From: Bacteroidota bacterium | Lineage (GTDB): Bacteria; Bacteroidota; Bacteroidia; Bacteroidales; FEN-979 | Length of the DNA stretch: 43,997 nt | Direction: 5' to 3' | Assembly: GCA_016868575.1 (NCBI GenBank) | Contig: VGGL01000011.1 | Coordinates: forward strand, 1-43,997 | Shown: piece by piece, positions 7,605 to 15,886 of the stretch | Position numbering within the stretch: position 1 is the first letter of the stretch | Layout of the letters: every line of letters starts with the position of its first letter | Translations under genes and position numbers: made by a program | The notes under the pieces: generated by a model | What the model was told of the DNA's origin: nothing | Seen by the model: only the letters and a program-made list of their open reading frames with translations | The model's database searches: none

Positions 7605-7635
7605 CAAACCTAACTATTTTTTCTGATAATGCAAA
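7605..7635 (-). promoter_or_regulatory. Promoter of the crp/fnr-type gene
   Basis: On the minus strand the -33 element TTTG (7635-7632) and the -7 element TAGGTTTG (7612-7605) are separated by exactly 19 nt, matching the Bacteroidota sigma-ABfr consensus TTG-N19-TAnnTTTG. Transcription would begin near 7598, 16 nt before the start codon. Confidence 0.65.
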
Positions 7636-7637
7636 TA

Positions 7638-7656
7638 TTGACAGAATTATTGTCCA
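7638..7656. promoter_or_regulatory. Dyad operator candidate between the divergent crp and hypF promoters
   Basis: TTGACAGAATTATTGTCCA contains GACA-N7-TGTC with TTG/CCA flanks. Its centre (7647) falls at the midpoint of the two -33 boxes (7632-7635 and 7661-7663). It is placed to control both promoters at once, probably by the Crp/Fnr protein encoded alongside. Confidence 0.4.
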
Positions 7657-7660
7657 CAGG

Positions 7661-7690
7661 TTGTGATATCTGATACTTTGCATATTTTTG
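7661..7690 (+). promoter_or_regulatory. Promoter of the hypFCDEAB operon
   Basis: The -33 TTG (7661-7663) and the -7 TATTTTTG (7683-7690) have a 19-nt spacer, an exact Bacteroidota promoter. The predicted start of transcription is near 7697, only about 11 nt before the hypF start codon. This argues against the ATG at 7692 as a translation start. Confidence 0.65.
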
Positions 7691-7707
7691 TATGAAACTA
7701 CCATTGA

Positions 7708-10032
7708 TTGACTTTTTCACATAAAAGCAAGCCAGATTCCTATCATAAACCCACGATTGTATATCACGTCCAGGTTAGCGGACTGGTGCAAGGCGTTGGT
7801 TTCAGACCGTTCGTTTACCGGATGGCGGGGATTCATCAGGTCAATGGTTGGATTCGGAACACAAATGATGGGGTTGAAATGGAAATTGCCGCAACAGCCG
7901 ATAAAATGGAAGATTTTCTTGATGGGATCAGAACAGAAGCCCCGGCTGCAGCGGAGATCAGAGAGATTTTAGTCACTTCAACCAAGATGTCTGAAAGTAC
8001 ATTCAGTGACTTTCGGATCATTTCCAGCCGGGATACATCGGAAGAGATAACCGAGGTGAGTCCGGATATTGCCGTTTGTGATGCCTGTCTTTCAGATATG
8101 AAATCCCAGTCTCACCGGCTGGATTATCCTTTCGTTAATTGTACCCATTGTGGTCCCCGGTTCTCGATCATCAATGACTTGCCATACGACCGGGCGAAAA
8201 CAAGCATGAAGGTGTTTCCCATGTGTTCTCAATGCGAAGCGGAATATCAGGATATTTTTGATCGCAGATTCCATGCTCAGCCGGTGGCTTGCAATCATTG
8301 TGGCCCGGTGTATGAGTTGATCACCGGCTCAACCATCACAAAAGACCTCCCGGAAATCGTCCGGGCAGCGGTAAAGATGCTTGAGCAAGGGAAAGTTGTA
8401 GCCATGAAAGGCCTTGGCGGGTTTCACCTGGCATGCGATCCATTCAATGAGAAAGCTGTCAGGTTATTGCGTAGAAGAAAAAGACGGGATCAGAAGCCCT
8501 TTGCCTTGATGTTCAGGGATCTGAAAATACTTAAAGAATATGTCGAACTGGATGTGGAAAGCCTCCAATCGATCACTTCCTGGAGAAGACCCATCATCCT
8601 TGCCAGGCAGAAAAGAGAACCGAAGGGTAAGCCGTTGTCTCCTGCCTTAAACAAAGGGCTTTCTGATCTGGGGGTGATGCTGCCTTATCTTCCGTTCCAC
8701 TACTTGCTATTCAAAGAGTTATCGCTGCCTGCACTGGTCATGACCAGTGGAAATATCAGTGACGACCCGATCATGATTGATAATTCGGAAGCGCTTCATA
8801 CATTTGACGGAATTGCAGATGCCGTTTTGGTTCATAACCGCAGGATCGTGAACCGGACGGATGATAGTATTGTCAGGATCATGGGCGGAATAGAACGGGT
8901 GATCCGTCGTTCCAGGGGATTTGTCCCTTCGCCTGTGATGACCAGGCTCCCGGTTGAAGGTATTTTCGCTGCCGGCGCCGAACTTGCCAACTGCTTCTGT
9001 ATGGGCAAGGGCAATAAGGCCATCCTGAGCCAGCATATCGGAGATATAAAGAATCCTGCAACCTTTGAATTTTACCTGGAATCCGTTGAACGGTTTTCGA
9101 AATTGTTCCGGTTTTCGCCGACCTGCCTTGTACATGACCTCCATCCCGAGTATTTATCGAGCAGGTATGCGATGGACTATATAAATAAGGTAACATGTAT
9201 TTCGGTACAGCATCATCATGCCCATATCGCCTCATGCATGGCGGAGCATGGTTTGAATGAAGAAGTGATAGGGGTAGCCATGGATGGTCTTGGACTTGGA
9301 GATGATGGAAATATCTGGGGCGCTGAATTTTTTATTGCTGACCTGGAAAAATACACCCGGTATGCTCATTTTGACTATGTTCCCATGCCGGGAGGTGATA
9401 AGGCGTCGGAAGAACCCTGGCGGATGGCGGTATCCTGGCTTCATCACACCTATGGAAAGAGATGGAAGGACTTGGAAATACCTTTTATCAGAAACCTGTC
9501 GGGAGAAAAGAAAGCATTTCTCGAGACCATGCTGGATAATCGGGTAAATAGCCCCCTGGCAAGCAGTGCAGGGAGGTTGTTTGATGCCATCGCTGCGTTG
9601 ACGGGAGTTTGCCAGGGAAACGGATACCAGGCCGAAGCGCCCATGAAGTTGGAGGCCATCGCTCACGCGCAAGAAACAGCGAAATACGATTATACTATCG
9701 GAGAATCCATCGATCTTAGGCCAATGATCAGGGGAGTTCTGGAAGATATTGACCGGAAGACCCCAGTCTCCATAATTTCTTCAAAGTTTCACAGTTCTGT
9801 GGTTTCCATTATCTTTGACACCGTGATGAATCTGGGAAAAGAATCGGGGTTGAAAAAGGTCGTTCTCTCCGGCGGCTCTTTTCAGAATCGTATACTGCTC
9901 GAAAACGCCATGGCATGCCTGGAGAAAAAAGGCTTCCGGGTCTTTGCTCATGAAAAGATACCTTCCAATGATGGGGGGATAGCCATGGGACAATTATTAA
10001 TTGCTGCAAAAAAACTGAAAAGATGTGTTTAG
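7708..10032 (+). CDS. hypF: Carbamoyltransferase HypF (hydrogenase cyanide-ligand synthesis)
   Basis: Makes thiocarboxamide from carbamoyl phosphate on the C-terminal cysteine of HypE, the source of the CN ligands of the NiFe site. It has 774 residues, full length. The acylphosphatase domain (16-110) has VQGVGFRPFVYR. The zinc-finger region has four CxxC pairs (Cys124/127, 145/148, 173/176, 195/198). It is followed by a YrdC-like domain (about 210-400) and a Kae1-like domain with the metal motif HHHAHIAS and GLGLGDDGN. The only in-frame start before the acylphosphatase domain is TTG at 7708, since a stop precedes it. The gene overlaps hypC by 10 nt and leads an operon divergent from the regulator. 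Confidence 0.95.
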   Translation: MTFSHKSKPDSYHKPTIVYHVQVSGLVQGVGFRPFVYRMAGIHQVNGWIRNTNDGVEMEIAATADKMEDFLDGIRTEAPAAAEIREILVTSTKMSESTFSDFRIISSRDTSEEITEVSPDIAVCDACLSDMKSQSHRLDYPFVNCTHCGPRFSIINDLPYDRAKTSMKVFPMCSQCEAEYQDIFDRRFHAQPVACNHCGPVYELITGSTITKDLPEIVRAAVKMLEQGKVVAMKGLGGFHLACDPFNEKAVRLLRRRKRRDQKPFALMFRDLKILKEYVELDVESLQSITSWRRPIILARQKREPKGKPLSPALNKGLSDLGVMLPYLPFHYLLFKELSLPALVMTSGNISDDPIMIDNSEALHTFDGIADAVLVHNRRIVNRTDDSIVRIMGGIERVIRRSRGFVPSPVMTRLPVEGIFAAGAELANCFCMGKGNKAILSQHIGDIKNPATFEFYLESVERFSKLFRFSPTCLVHDLHPEYLSSRYAMDYINKVTCISVQHHHAHIASCMAEHGLNEEVIGVAMDGLGLGDDGNIWGAEFFIADLEKYTRYAHFDYVPMPGGDKASEEPWRMAVSWLHHTYGKRWKDLEIPFIRNLSGEKKAFLETMLDNRVNSPLASSAGRLFDAIAALTGVCQGNGYQAEAPMKLEAIAHAQETAKYDYTIGESIDLRPMIRGVLEDIDRKTPVSIISSKFHSSVVSIIFDTVMNLGKESGLKKVVLSGGSFQNRILLENAMACLEKKGFRVFAHEKIPSNDGGIAMGQLLIAAKKLKRCV

Positions 10033-10262
10033 GTGTACCTGCGAAAGTTATTTCTGTTGATGGGAACATGGCTGGTGTTGAGATTGGCGGCGTGACCTAT
10101 CAGGCTCGCATTGATCTGCTGGATGAGGTGTTGCCGGGCGATTATGTGATCCTCCATGCAGGCTTCGCCATTGAGAAGGTTGATGAGGCGGAAGCAGCAG
10201 AAACCATTCGTCTCTTTAAAGAAGTATTGTCAATGGAAGATCAGGAAAAAGATATCGATTGA
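10023..10262 (+). CDS. hypC: Hydrogenase assembly chaperone HypC
   Basis: 79-residue chaperone that works with HypD to assemble Fe(CN)2CO and deliver it to the large subunit. It begins MCLGVPAKV; Cys2, exposed after Met removal, is the essential iron-binding residue. The rest is a small beta-barrel with a C-terminal helix, the usual size. It overlaps the end of hypF by 10 nt and its stop overlaps the TTG start of hypD. As the only HypC/HybG-type gene seen here, it presumably serves the neighbouring Mvh-type large subunit. Confidence 0.95.
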   Translation: MCLGVPAKVISVDGNMAGVEIGGVTYQARIDLLDEVLPGDYVILHAGFAIEKVDEAEAAETIRLFKEVLSMEDQEKDID

Positions 10263-11347
10263 AAAAGATACCATATATAGATGTATACCGGGACCAGACG
10301 TTATTGAAAGACATCTCTTCCAGGATCCATGCAATTTCGAAAAAGGAAGTGCAGTTCATGGAAGTATGTGGTGGCCATACGATGGCGATCCATCAGTTTG
10401 GCATTCGGCAAATGCTGCCTCCAACGATCAAACTGCTTTCCGGTCCAGGTTGCCCGGTCTGTGTTACAAGCCGGATCTACATCGATAAGGCCATCCGGAT
10501 CGGACAAATGAAAGATGTGATCATCACCACTTATGGCGACCTGATTAGGGTCCCGGGATCATCTTCTTCCCTGGAGCGGGAGCGGGGAAATGGAATGGAT
10601 GTCCGGATGGTCTATTCGGCCATGGATGCCGTGGTAATTGCCCGAGAGAACCCAACCAGGCAGGTCGTTTTCCTGGGGATTGGATTCGAGACGACAGCCC
10701 CGGCCAGCGCAATCACTATTATTGAAGCTAAAAAATCAGGTCTGGTGAATTTTAGCCTCCTGAGCGCTCATAAGGTGATGCCCCCGGTCATGCAGCAGTT
10801 GATCCATGAAGGTATCCGGATCAACGGGTACATCGCCCCCGGACATGTGAGCGCCATTACCGGCACCAGGATGTACCAACCCATTGTGGAAAACTTTCAC
10901 ATTCCGGTGGTCGTTTCGGGATTTGAAGCGGCTGATATTCTCCATTCAATCCTCCTGCTGGTAAGACAAGTAGAAAGTGGTACCCCCAGGGTTGAGGTAC
11001 AATACAAACGGGTTGTCAAATCTGAAGGAAATACAATTGCACAGGAACGCATGCGTCAGGTTTTTTCGCCGGCGGATGAGCCATGGCGTGGTTTTGGGGT
11101 CATCCCTGAAAGTGGTTTGCGGATCAGAAAAGCATTTTCCACGTTTGATGCTGACCTCCGTTTTCCGTTGAAAATGAAAGAATCGCCGGAACCCAAAGGC
11201 TGTATCTGCGGAAACATCCTTAAAGGGCTGCAGGCGCCCGCTGACTGCAGACTCTTCGCTAAAAAATGCACCCCGGATGATCCTGTCGGCGCTTGCATGG
11301 TCTCATCAGAAGGAGCCTGTGCTGCAGCCTATAAATATGCCACATGA
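10259..11347 (+). CDS. hypD: Hydrogenase maturation scaffold HypD
   Basis: Iron-sulfur protein on which the Fe(CN)2CO unit is assembled with HypC and HypE. It has 362 residues. Conserved motifs seen: MEVCGGHTM with Cys37 and His40, and LSGPGCPVC with Cys65 and Cys68 (the redox dithiol). The C-terminal [4Fe-4S] region has CICGNILKG, CRLFAKKC and GACMVSSEGAC. The start is a TTG overlapping the hypC stop (TTGA) and preceded by AGGAAAAAG; the first in-frame ATG lies inside the CGGH block and is too late. Confidence 0.95.
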   Translation: MKKIPYIDVYRDQTLLKDISSRIHAISKKEVQFMEVCGGHTMAIHQFGIRQMLPPTIKLLSGPGCPVCVTSRIYIDKAIRIGQMKDVIITTYGDLIRVPGSSSSLERERGNGMDVRMVYSAMDAVVIARENPTRQVVFLGIGFETTAPASAITIIEAKKSGLVNFSLLSAHKVMPPVMQQLIHEGIRINGYIAPGHVSAITGTRMYQPIVENFHIPVVVSGFEAADILHSILLLVRQVESGTPRVEVQYKRVVKSEGNTIAQERMRQVFSPADEPWRGFGVIPESGLRIRKAFSTFDADLRFPLKMKESPEPKGCICGNILKGLQAPADCRLFAKKCTPDDPVGACMVSSEGACAAAYKYAT

Positions 11348-12363
11348 TCAGAACAGACAAAATATTGCTTAAGCACGGAAGCGGGGGAAAAAGCATGGCC
11401 ACCCTCGTTCATGAAATCTTCATGAGGTACTTCGACAATTCAATACTCTCGGAGAAAACAGATGCGGCCAGGATCGATGTTCCGAATCAAAAACTGGTTT
11501 TTACAACTGATGCTTTCGTGGTGGACCCAATTTTTTTTCCGGGAGGGGATATTGGAAAACTGGCGGTGTGCGGAACTGTTAATGATTTGGCGGTGACCGG
11601 GGCAAAACCGTTATTCCTCAGTGCCTCTTTCATCATCGAAGAGGGATTTCCGGTCACAGATCTGATCCGGGTTGTGAAGAGCATGGCCAAAGCCTCAGCA
11701 GAAGCAGGCGTTAAGATTGTTGCCGGAGATACAAAGGTTGTACATAAAGGAAAATGCGATAAGATATTCATCTCCACATCTGGCATTGGAACCATTGGTC
11801 TGAAACAAATTCCGATTGCTACCGGAAAGCGAATGAAACCAGGTGATCACATAATCGTGACCGGATATGTCGGGGATCATGGAACGGCGGTCATGGCAGC
11901 CAGGGAAGGCTTTAATATGCAAATCAGGGTGCGGTCTGATTGCGCCCCCCTGAATCACATGATCCAAAGACTTCTGAAAGCCGGAATTGACATCACGTTT
12001 ATGCGGGATGCGACGAGAGGCGGAGTTGCTACGGTGTTGAATGAAGCGGTGGAAGGAAAAAGCCTTGGCATCTCAGTGAACGAACAAAAGGTCCCCTGTC
12101 GAAGCGCCGTGAGGGGCTTTTGTGAGCTCCTGGGATTTGATCCCTTGTATATTGCCAATGAAGGAAAGGCAGTCATCATCGTTCGCCCGGGAGATGCATT
12201 GAAAGCCTTGCATGTTCTCCGGAAGGACCAATATGGTCGCTTGGCAGCAGACATTGGAACAATAACGCGAAATAACCCCGGCCGTGTCATCCTTCAAACA
12301 CAAACAGGATCCCAGCGTTATCTCGACATGCTCAGCGGCGACCAGTTACCACGAATCTGTTAA
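11344..12363 (+). CDS. hypE: Hydrogenase maturation dehydratase HypE
   Basis: Dehydrates the HypF-made carboxamide on its C-terminal cysteine to a thiocyanate that supplies CN to HypC/HypD. It has 339 residues and a PurM/AIR-synthase fold. The N-terminal ATP-related motif is KHGSGGKSM; VCGTVNDLAVTGAKP and GGDTKVVHKG are also family blocks. It ends in the diagnostic PRIC, with the terminal cysteine that receives the carbamoyl group. It overlaps the hypD stop by 4 nt (ATGA). Confidence 0.96.
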   Translation: MIRTDKILLKHGSGGKSMATLVHEIFMRYFDNSILSEKTDAARIDVPNQKLVFTTDAFVVDPIFFPGGDIGKLAVCGTVNDLAVTGAKPLFLSASFIIEEGFPVTDLIRVVKSMAKASAEAGVKIVAGDTKVVHKGKCDKIFISTSGIGTIGLKQIPIATGKRMKPGDHIIVTGYVGDHGTAVMAAREGFNMQIRVRSDCAPLNHMIQRLLKAGIDITFMRDATRGGVATVLNEAVEGKSLGISVNEQKVPCRSAVRGFCELLGFDPLYIANEGKAVIIVRPGDALKALHVLRKDQYGRLAADIGTITRNNPGRVILQTQTGSQRYLDMLSGDQLPRIC

Positions 12364-12373
12364 TCGCATCAAC

Positions 12374-12619
12374 ATGCATGAATTAACTTTGGCAGCGGAA
12401 GTGATCAGCCTGGCGGAGGAGGAGATGAAAAAAGCGGCAGCGACTGCACTCCGCGAAATGGAGATCGAGATTGGAGAGGGGTCATGTGTGGATCGGGATG
12501 TTTTTGAATTTACACTTTCTCTGGCGCTTAAAGAGGCCGGGAGAGGCAATGTTACGTTGTGTTTGTCAGTAGTACCTGGTGGAACGGATATTCTAATCAA
12601 ATCAATGCTTGTCGATTAA
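12374..12619 (+). CDS. hypA: HypA-like nickel chaperone lacking the zinc-ribbon domain
   Basis: Nickel delivery to the large subunit together with HypB. The start MHELTLAAEV keeps His2 and Glu3, which bind nickel in HypA. The protein has 81 residues, about 30-35 shorter than usual HypA. The shortening is internal: after the strand GNVTLCLSVV, where family members carry two CxxC pairs of the zinc ribbon, the sequence passes through PGGT straight to the family's final strand (DILIKSMLVD). No CxxC remains; the only cysteines are 38 and 63. The reading frame is intact and placed normally, 11 nt before hypB, so it appears functional rather than decayed. A longer in-frame start at 12284 would overlap hypE and lacks family similarity. 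Confidence 0.85.
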   Translation: MHELTLAAEVISLAEEEMKKAAATALREMEIEIGEGSCVDRDVFEFTLSLALKEAGRGNVTLCLSVVPGGTDILIKSMLVD

Positions 12620-12630
12620 AACTTGAAAAT

Positions 12631-13446
12631 ATGTGCGAAACATGTGGATGCGGAGAACATGATGAACTCACCATCAGGAAGGTGGGGCAGGAGGATGCTT
12701 TGAAGAAAGATGGCCTGGAGTCACAGAAGCAGGAAACCGACCATGACAAGGCTCACCGGCTTGGGTTACCTCATCACCACCATGAGGAGGCTCAGTCGAG
12801 GAGGATTGTCCTGGAGAAAGATGTATTGTATCACAACAATCTCGTTGCGGCAAAGAACAGGGGATTTCTGGAGGCAAAGGGCATCCTGTGCCTGAATCTC
12901 GTAAGTTCTCCCGGGAGCGGGAAAACAACGTTACTGGAAAAAACCATTCAGATCCTCACCAGTAAAAGAAAAGTCTTTGTTATAGAAGGCGATCAGCAGA
13001 GTGAGTTGGATGCGGCACGGGTGGCGAAAGCAGGGGCGGAGGCGGTGCAGATAAACACCGGTACGGGTTGTCACCTGGATGCTTCGATGGTTGAACGGGC
13101 TTTAAAAATCCTTAACCCTCCCGAAGGTTCAATCGTTTTTATTGAAAATGTTGGAAATCTGGTCTGCCCTTCGCTCTTTGATCTGGGTGAATACCGGAGG
13201 GTACTGATAATCAGCACCACAGAAGGGGAGGACAAACCTTTAAAGTATCCATACATGTTCCGTTCGTCTCATCTGTGTGTCATCAATAAAACAGATCTTT
13301 TACCCCACATCCGGCTCGATATGGGTGCGTTGAAAAGTAATATTCACCATATTCATCCTGATATCGATACAATCCAATTGTCGGCGCTCACCGGTGAGGG
13401 TTTCCCGAAATGGGTGGAATGGATTAGCCGGTTTACCGTGAAATAA
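12631..13446 (+). CDS. hypB: Hydrogenase nickel-insertion GTPase HypB
   Basis: GTPase that powers nickel transfer with HypA. Starting at MCETCGCG, it has the high-affinity N-terminal CxxCGC nickel site. A short histidine-rich stretch (HHHHEEAQ, about residues 49-56) may store nickel. The G domain has the P-loop SSPGSGKTT, the G2/metal region CHLDASM, the ENVGNLVCPS block and the NKTDLL base-recognition motif. Length 271. A longer in-frame start at 12559 would lie inside hypA and adds no conserved sequence. The 3' end overlaps the convergent transketolase gene by 14 nt. Confidence 0.95.
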   Translation: MCETCGCGEHDELTIRKVGQEDALKKDGLESQKQETDHDKAHRLGLPHHHHEEAQSRRIVLEKDVLYHNNLVAAKNRGFLEAKGILCLNLVSSPGSGKTTLLEKTIQILTSKRKVFVIEGDQQSELDAARVAKAGAEAVQINTGTGCHLDASMVERALKILNPPEGSIVFIENVGNLVCPSLFDLGEYRRVLIISTTEGEDKPLKYPYMFRSSHLCVINKTDLLPHIRLDMGALKSNIHHIHPDIDTIQLSALTGEGFPKWVEWISRFTVK

Positions 13447-14383
13447 GGAAATGGGTAGTGCTTTCGGCTATCTTTTGGGCAGAAAGTCCATATTTTTCCA
13501 GTAGTTCTGCAGGTTTTCCCGATTCGCCAAAGTGGTCTGGCATGCCAATGATCTGAAGCGGAACAGGGTGTTGTTGTGATAATACTTCCGCTACTGCCCC
13601 TCCCAGGCCACCGGTCATCTGGTGCTCTTCCACCGTAATGATCCGCCCGGTTTCCCCGGCTGACTGGATAATGATGTCCTGGTCTAATGGCTTAATGGTA
13701 TGCATATTAATGACCCTTGCACCAACACCTTTTTCCTTAAGTATTTCAGCTGCCGCCAGTGCTTCCCATACCATGTGCCCGGTGGCGATGATCGTCAGGT
13801 CGTTACCCGGATTCATGAGCCGGGCTTTCCCTATCTCAACAGGAACAGAATCATTTGTAAAGTCAGGGACCGGTTCCCGGCCAAAACGGATGTAAACAGG
13901 AGCAGTACATTGGTTGATGGCTTGAATGGTCATGATCCTGGCCTGTGTGGCATCGCAGGGTGAGAGCACCGTCATATTGGGTAAAACCCGCATGATGGCG
14001 ATATCCTCCAAAGCCTGGTGGGTGGCTCCGTCGGGACCCACAGAGATGCCGGCATGAGCGCCACCGATCACCACATGAAGGTTGTTGTAACAGAGTGAGA
14101 CCCTGATCTGATCGGCTGCCCGAAGCGCAGCAAAAACGGCATACGTGGAAAAAACCGGGATATTGTCAGTCATGGCCAGTCCACAGGCAACACCCACGCA
14201 GTTTTGTTCTGCAATGCCCAACGAGAAGAACCGGTCAGGAAACTGATCTGCAAACAGGTTCATTCCCACTGAAGCTGTAATATCAGCGCCGATTCCAACG
14301 ACCTGTGGATTTTTCCTGGCGGCTTCCAGAACCCCTTCCCCGAAACCGGTCTTGGTGGCTTTATTTCCTCTATTGAGATACAT
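13433..14383 (-). CDS. Transketolase, C-terminal subunit
   Basis: Pyrimidine-binding plus C-terminal half of a two-gene transketolase, moving two-carbon units between sugar phosphates in the non-oxidative pentose phosphate pathway. It has 316 residues, in the split-subunit range. The pyrimidine domain includes FFSLGIAEQNCVGVACGLA with the catalytic Glu that activates thiamine diphosphate, and SVGPDGATHQALED. The C-terminal domain has ITVEEHQMTGGLGGAVAE. It overlaps the N-terminal subunit gene by 14 nt and converges on hypB. A DXP-synthase-like role is less likely because the N-terminal partner is transketolase-like. Confidence 0.9.
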   Translation of the reverse strand: MYLNRGNKATKTGFGEGVLEAARKNPQVVGIGADITASVGMNLFADQFPDRFFSLGIAEQNCVGVACGLAMTDNIPVFSTYAVFAALRAADQIRVSLCYNNLHVVIGGAHAGISVGPDGATHQALEDIAIMRVLPNMTVLSPCDATQARIMTIQAINQCTAPVYIRFGREPVPDFTNDSVPVEIGKARLMNPGNDLTIIATGHMVWEALAAAEILKEKGVGARVINMHTIKPLDQDIIIQSAGETGRIITVEEHQMTGGLGGAVAEVLSQQHPVPLQIIGMPDHFGESGKPAELLEKYGLSAQKIAESTTHFLISR

Positions 14384-15212
14384 GCTGGAGTTCCTCTAAG
14401 AATTTTTCTGCCTCTTCCTTCGAAGGTGCTCTTCCGTGCCACCGGTAATCGCCTTCAATGCTTGCAACCCCCTTGCCCATCACCGTCCGGGCAATGATTA
14501 CCTTGGGTTGCTGATGAGGTTCCCGGGCAGGGCAGAGAGCTTCCATCAGCGCCTGGTGGTCATGTCCGTCACATTCTACCACCTGCCAGCCAAAAGCTTT
14601 CCATTTATCCGCCAGGGGTTCCAGTTTCATTACATGGGAGGTGGTTCCATCAATTTGCACCCCATTTCTGTCGACAACCGCGACAAGGTTTCCCAATTGA
14701 TGATGGGCCGCGCTCATGGCCGCTTCCCAGACCGAACCTTCCTGCAGTTCACCGTCACCGAGGATGCAGAAGGTCTTACATTCCTTGTGACTGATTTTCG
14801 CACCCAGGGCGAGGCCTACAGAAAGTGACAGACCTTGTCCCAGCGATCCGGTGGATGCCTCCAGACCCGGCAATCCATGATCTTTTCCCGGGTGGCCCTG
14901 AAGTCTGGATCCCAGTTTTCTGAGGGTAGCCAGTTCTTCTACCGGGAAATATCCACTCAAGGCAAGACTGGCATATAAAACCGGAGCCACATGTCCAATG
15001 GAAAGGATGAGTCTGTCGCGCTCCTCCCAGTGAGGGTTATGTGGATCGTGCTGTAAGGTATGGAACCAGAGAACGGCGAAGATATCTGCGAGGTCAAGTG
15101 AGCCTCCGAGATGGCCGGAACCAGCCTCAGCAAGGCTGAGGATCACCTGTCGCCGGATCTCCGCCGCAATGACTTTCAACTCTTCCGTACGATCACACTT
15201 GTGGAAAATCAT
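14370..15212 (-). CDS. Transketolase, N-terminal (thiamine diphosphate-binding) subunit
   Basis: Partner of the downstream gene, 280 residues. It has the early SLAEAGSGHLGGSLDLAD block and HPGKDHGLPGLEASTGSLGQGL, typical of transketolase. The thiamine diphosphate/Mg motif is ILGDGELQEGSVWEA followed by VVDRNGVQIDG. Ends overlapping the C-terminal subunit, so the two halves are translationally coupled. It lies 11 nt downstream of the lolA-like gene and may share its transcript. Confidence 0.9.
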   Translation of the reverse strand: MIFHKCDRTEELKVIAAEIRRQVILSLAEAGSGHLGGSLDLADIFAVLWFHTLQHDPHNPHWEERDRLILSIGHVAPVLYASLALSGYFPVEELATLRKLGSRLQGHPGKDHGLPGLEASTGSLGQGLSLSVGLALGAKISHKECKTFCILGDGELQEGSVWEAAMSAAHHQLGNLVAVVDRNGVQIDGTTSHVMKLEPLADKWKAFGWQVVECDGHDHQALMEALCPAREPHQQPKVIIARTVMGKGVASIEGDYRWHGRAPSKEEAEKFLEELQHVSQ

Positions 15213-15223
15213 AAGGAATGAAA

Positions 15224-15868
15224 CTACCTCATGTCGATGATTTCGGCATCCGGATAATCCGCCTTGTTAAACGTAAACTCATTGACGTTTAGGGAAGGAT
15301 TTGGAGAAAACTTAGTGATGACATAAGAGAAAACATTCCCCACTTTGTCGTAAATGATGAATCGTTTGACCTGCAACTGCTCTTTGTCAACCGTCAGGAT
15401 CACTTTGGTGTAATTTTTTCCTTTCAGCGGGATAAGTTCCACAGATGCCTCTCCTTCGTTTTTGGCTTTGACCATTTTGGATTTGTAGTTCTGGTTGTAG
15501 GAACTCAGGAGCCGGGATGGGGTAAAGGCATCCTCATCGGTTCCAACTTCATTGATATGCACTTCATTGGCATCTTTGATATAGGTCCATACGGTCTTCC
15601 CATCACAGATCACTATTTGCCCGGCAATGTCCAGCTTGTATTTGTCGCCCTGAAGCAGCAAAGTTCCTTTTTTTGATTCCTTGATCTTGGCTTGTTTGTT
15701 TTCCATGTTGTAGGAGAACTCAACTTTCAGGGTTTTAAAGGATTTCGTCTTTTTGCTCACTTGATCAAGCAGTGCAGTGGCCTTGCTGTCTTTTTGCGCC
15801 AGGACTACCATTTGGGAGATGGCTACCAGGGGGATCAGGAAGGCAATGAATAGAAAAAGCTTTTTCAT
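15224..15868 (-). CDS. lolA: Outer-membrane lipoprotein carrier protein LolA-like
   Basis: Periplasmic chaperone that ferries lipoproteins from inner to outer membrane. It has 214 residues with a signal peptide (MKKLFLFIAFLIPLVAISQM). The mature part has the LolA-type pattern of short amphipathic strands: GDKYKLDIAGQIVICDGKTVWTY, then PSRLLSSYNQNYKSK and a C-terminal SLNVNEFTFNK, a form common in Bacteroidota. It lies 18 nt downstream of ftsK, a frequent neighbourhood in this phylum. The family assignment rests on pattern and context. Confidence 0.82.
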   Translation of the reverse strand: MKKLFLFIAFLIPLVAISQMVVLAQKDSKATALLDQVSKKTKSFKTLKVEFSYNMENKQAKIKESKKGTLLLQGDKYKLDIAGQIVICDGKTVWTYIKDANEVHINEVGTDEDAFTPSRLLSSYNQNYKSKMVKAKNEGEASVELIPLKGKNYTKVILTVDKEQLQVKRFIIYDKVGNVFSYVITKFSPNPSLNVNEFTFNKADYPDAEIIDMR

Positions 15869-15886
15869 AGGCAGGTTTTCAAAATA

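Noticed and set aside
7692-7724. Short ATG frame overlapping the hypF start, or a one-base error in the T5 run that would join this ATG to hypF
   Set aside because: Removing one T would give an in-frame ATG, but the exact promoter puts the transcript start after this ATG, so TTG 7708 is the simpler reading.
12284-12373. 30-residue N-terminal extension of HypA
   Set aside because: HypA must start at MHE for nickel binding; the extension lies inside hypE.
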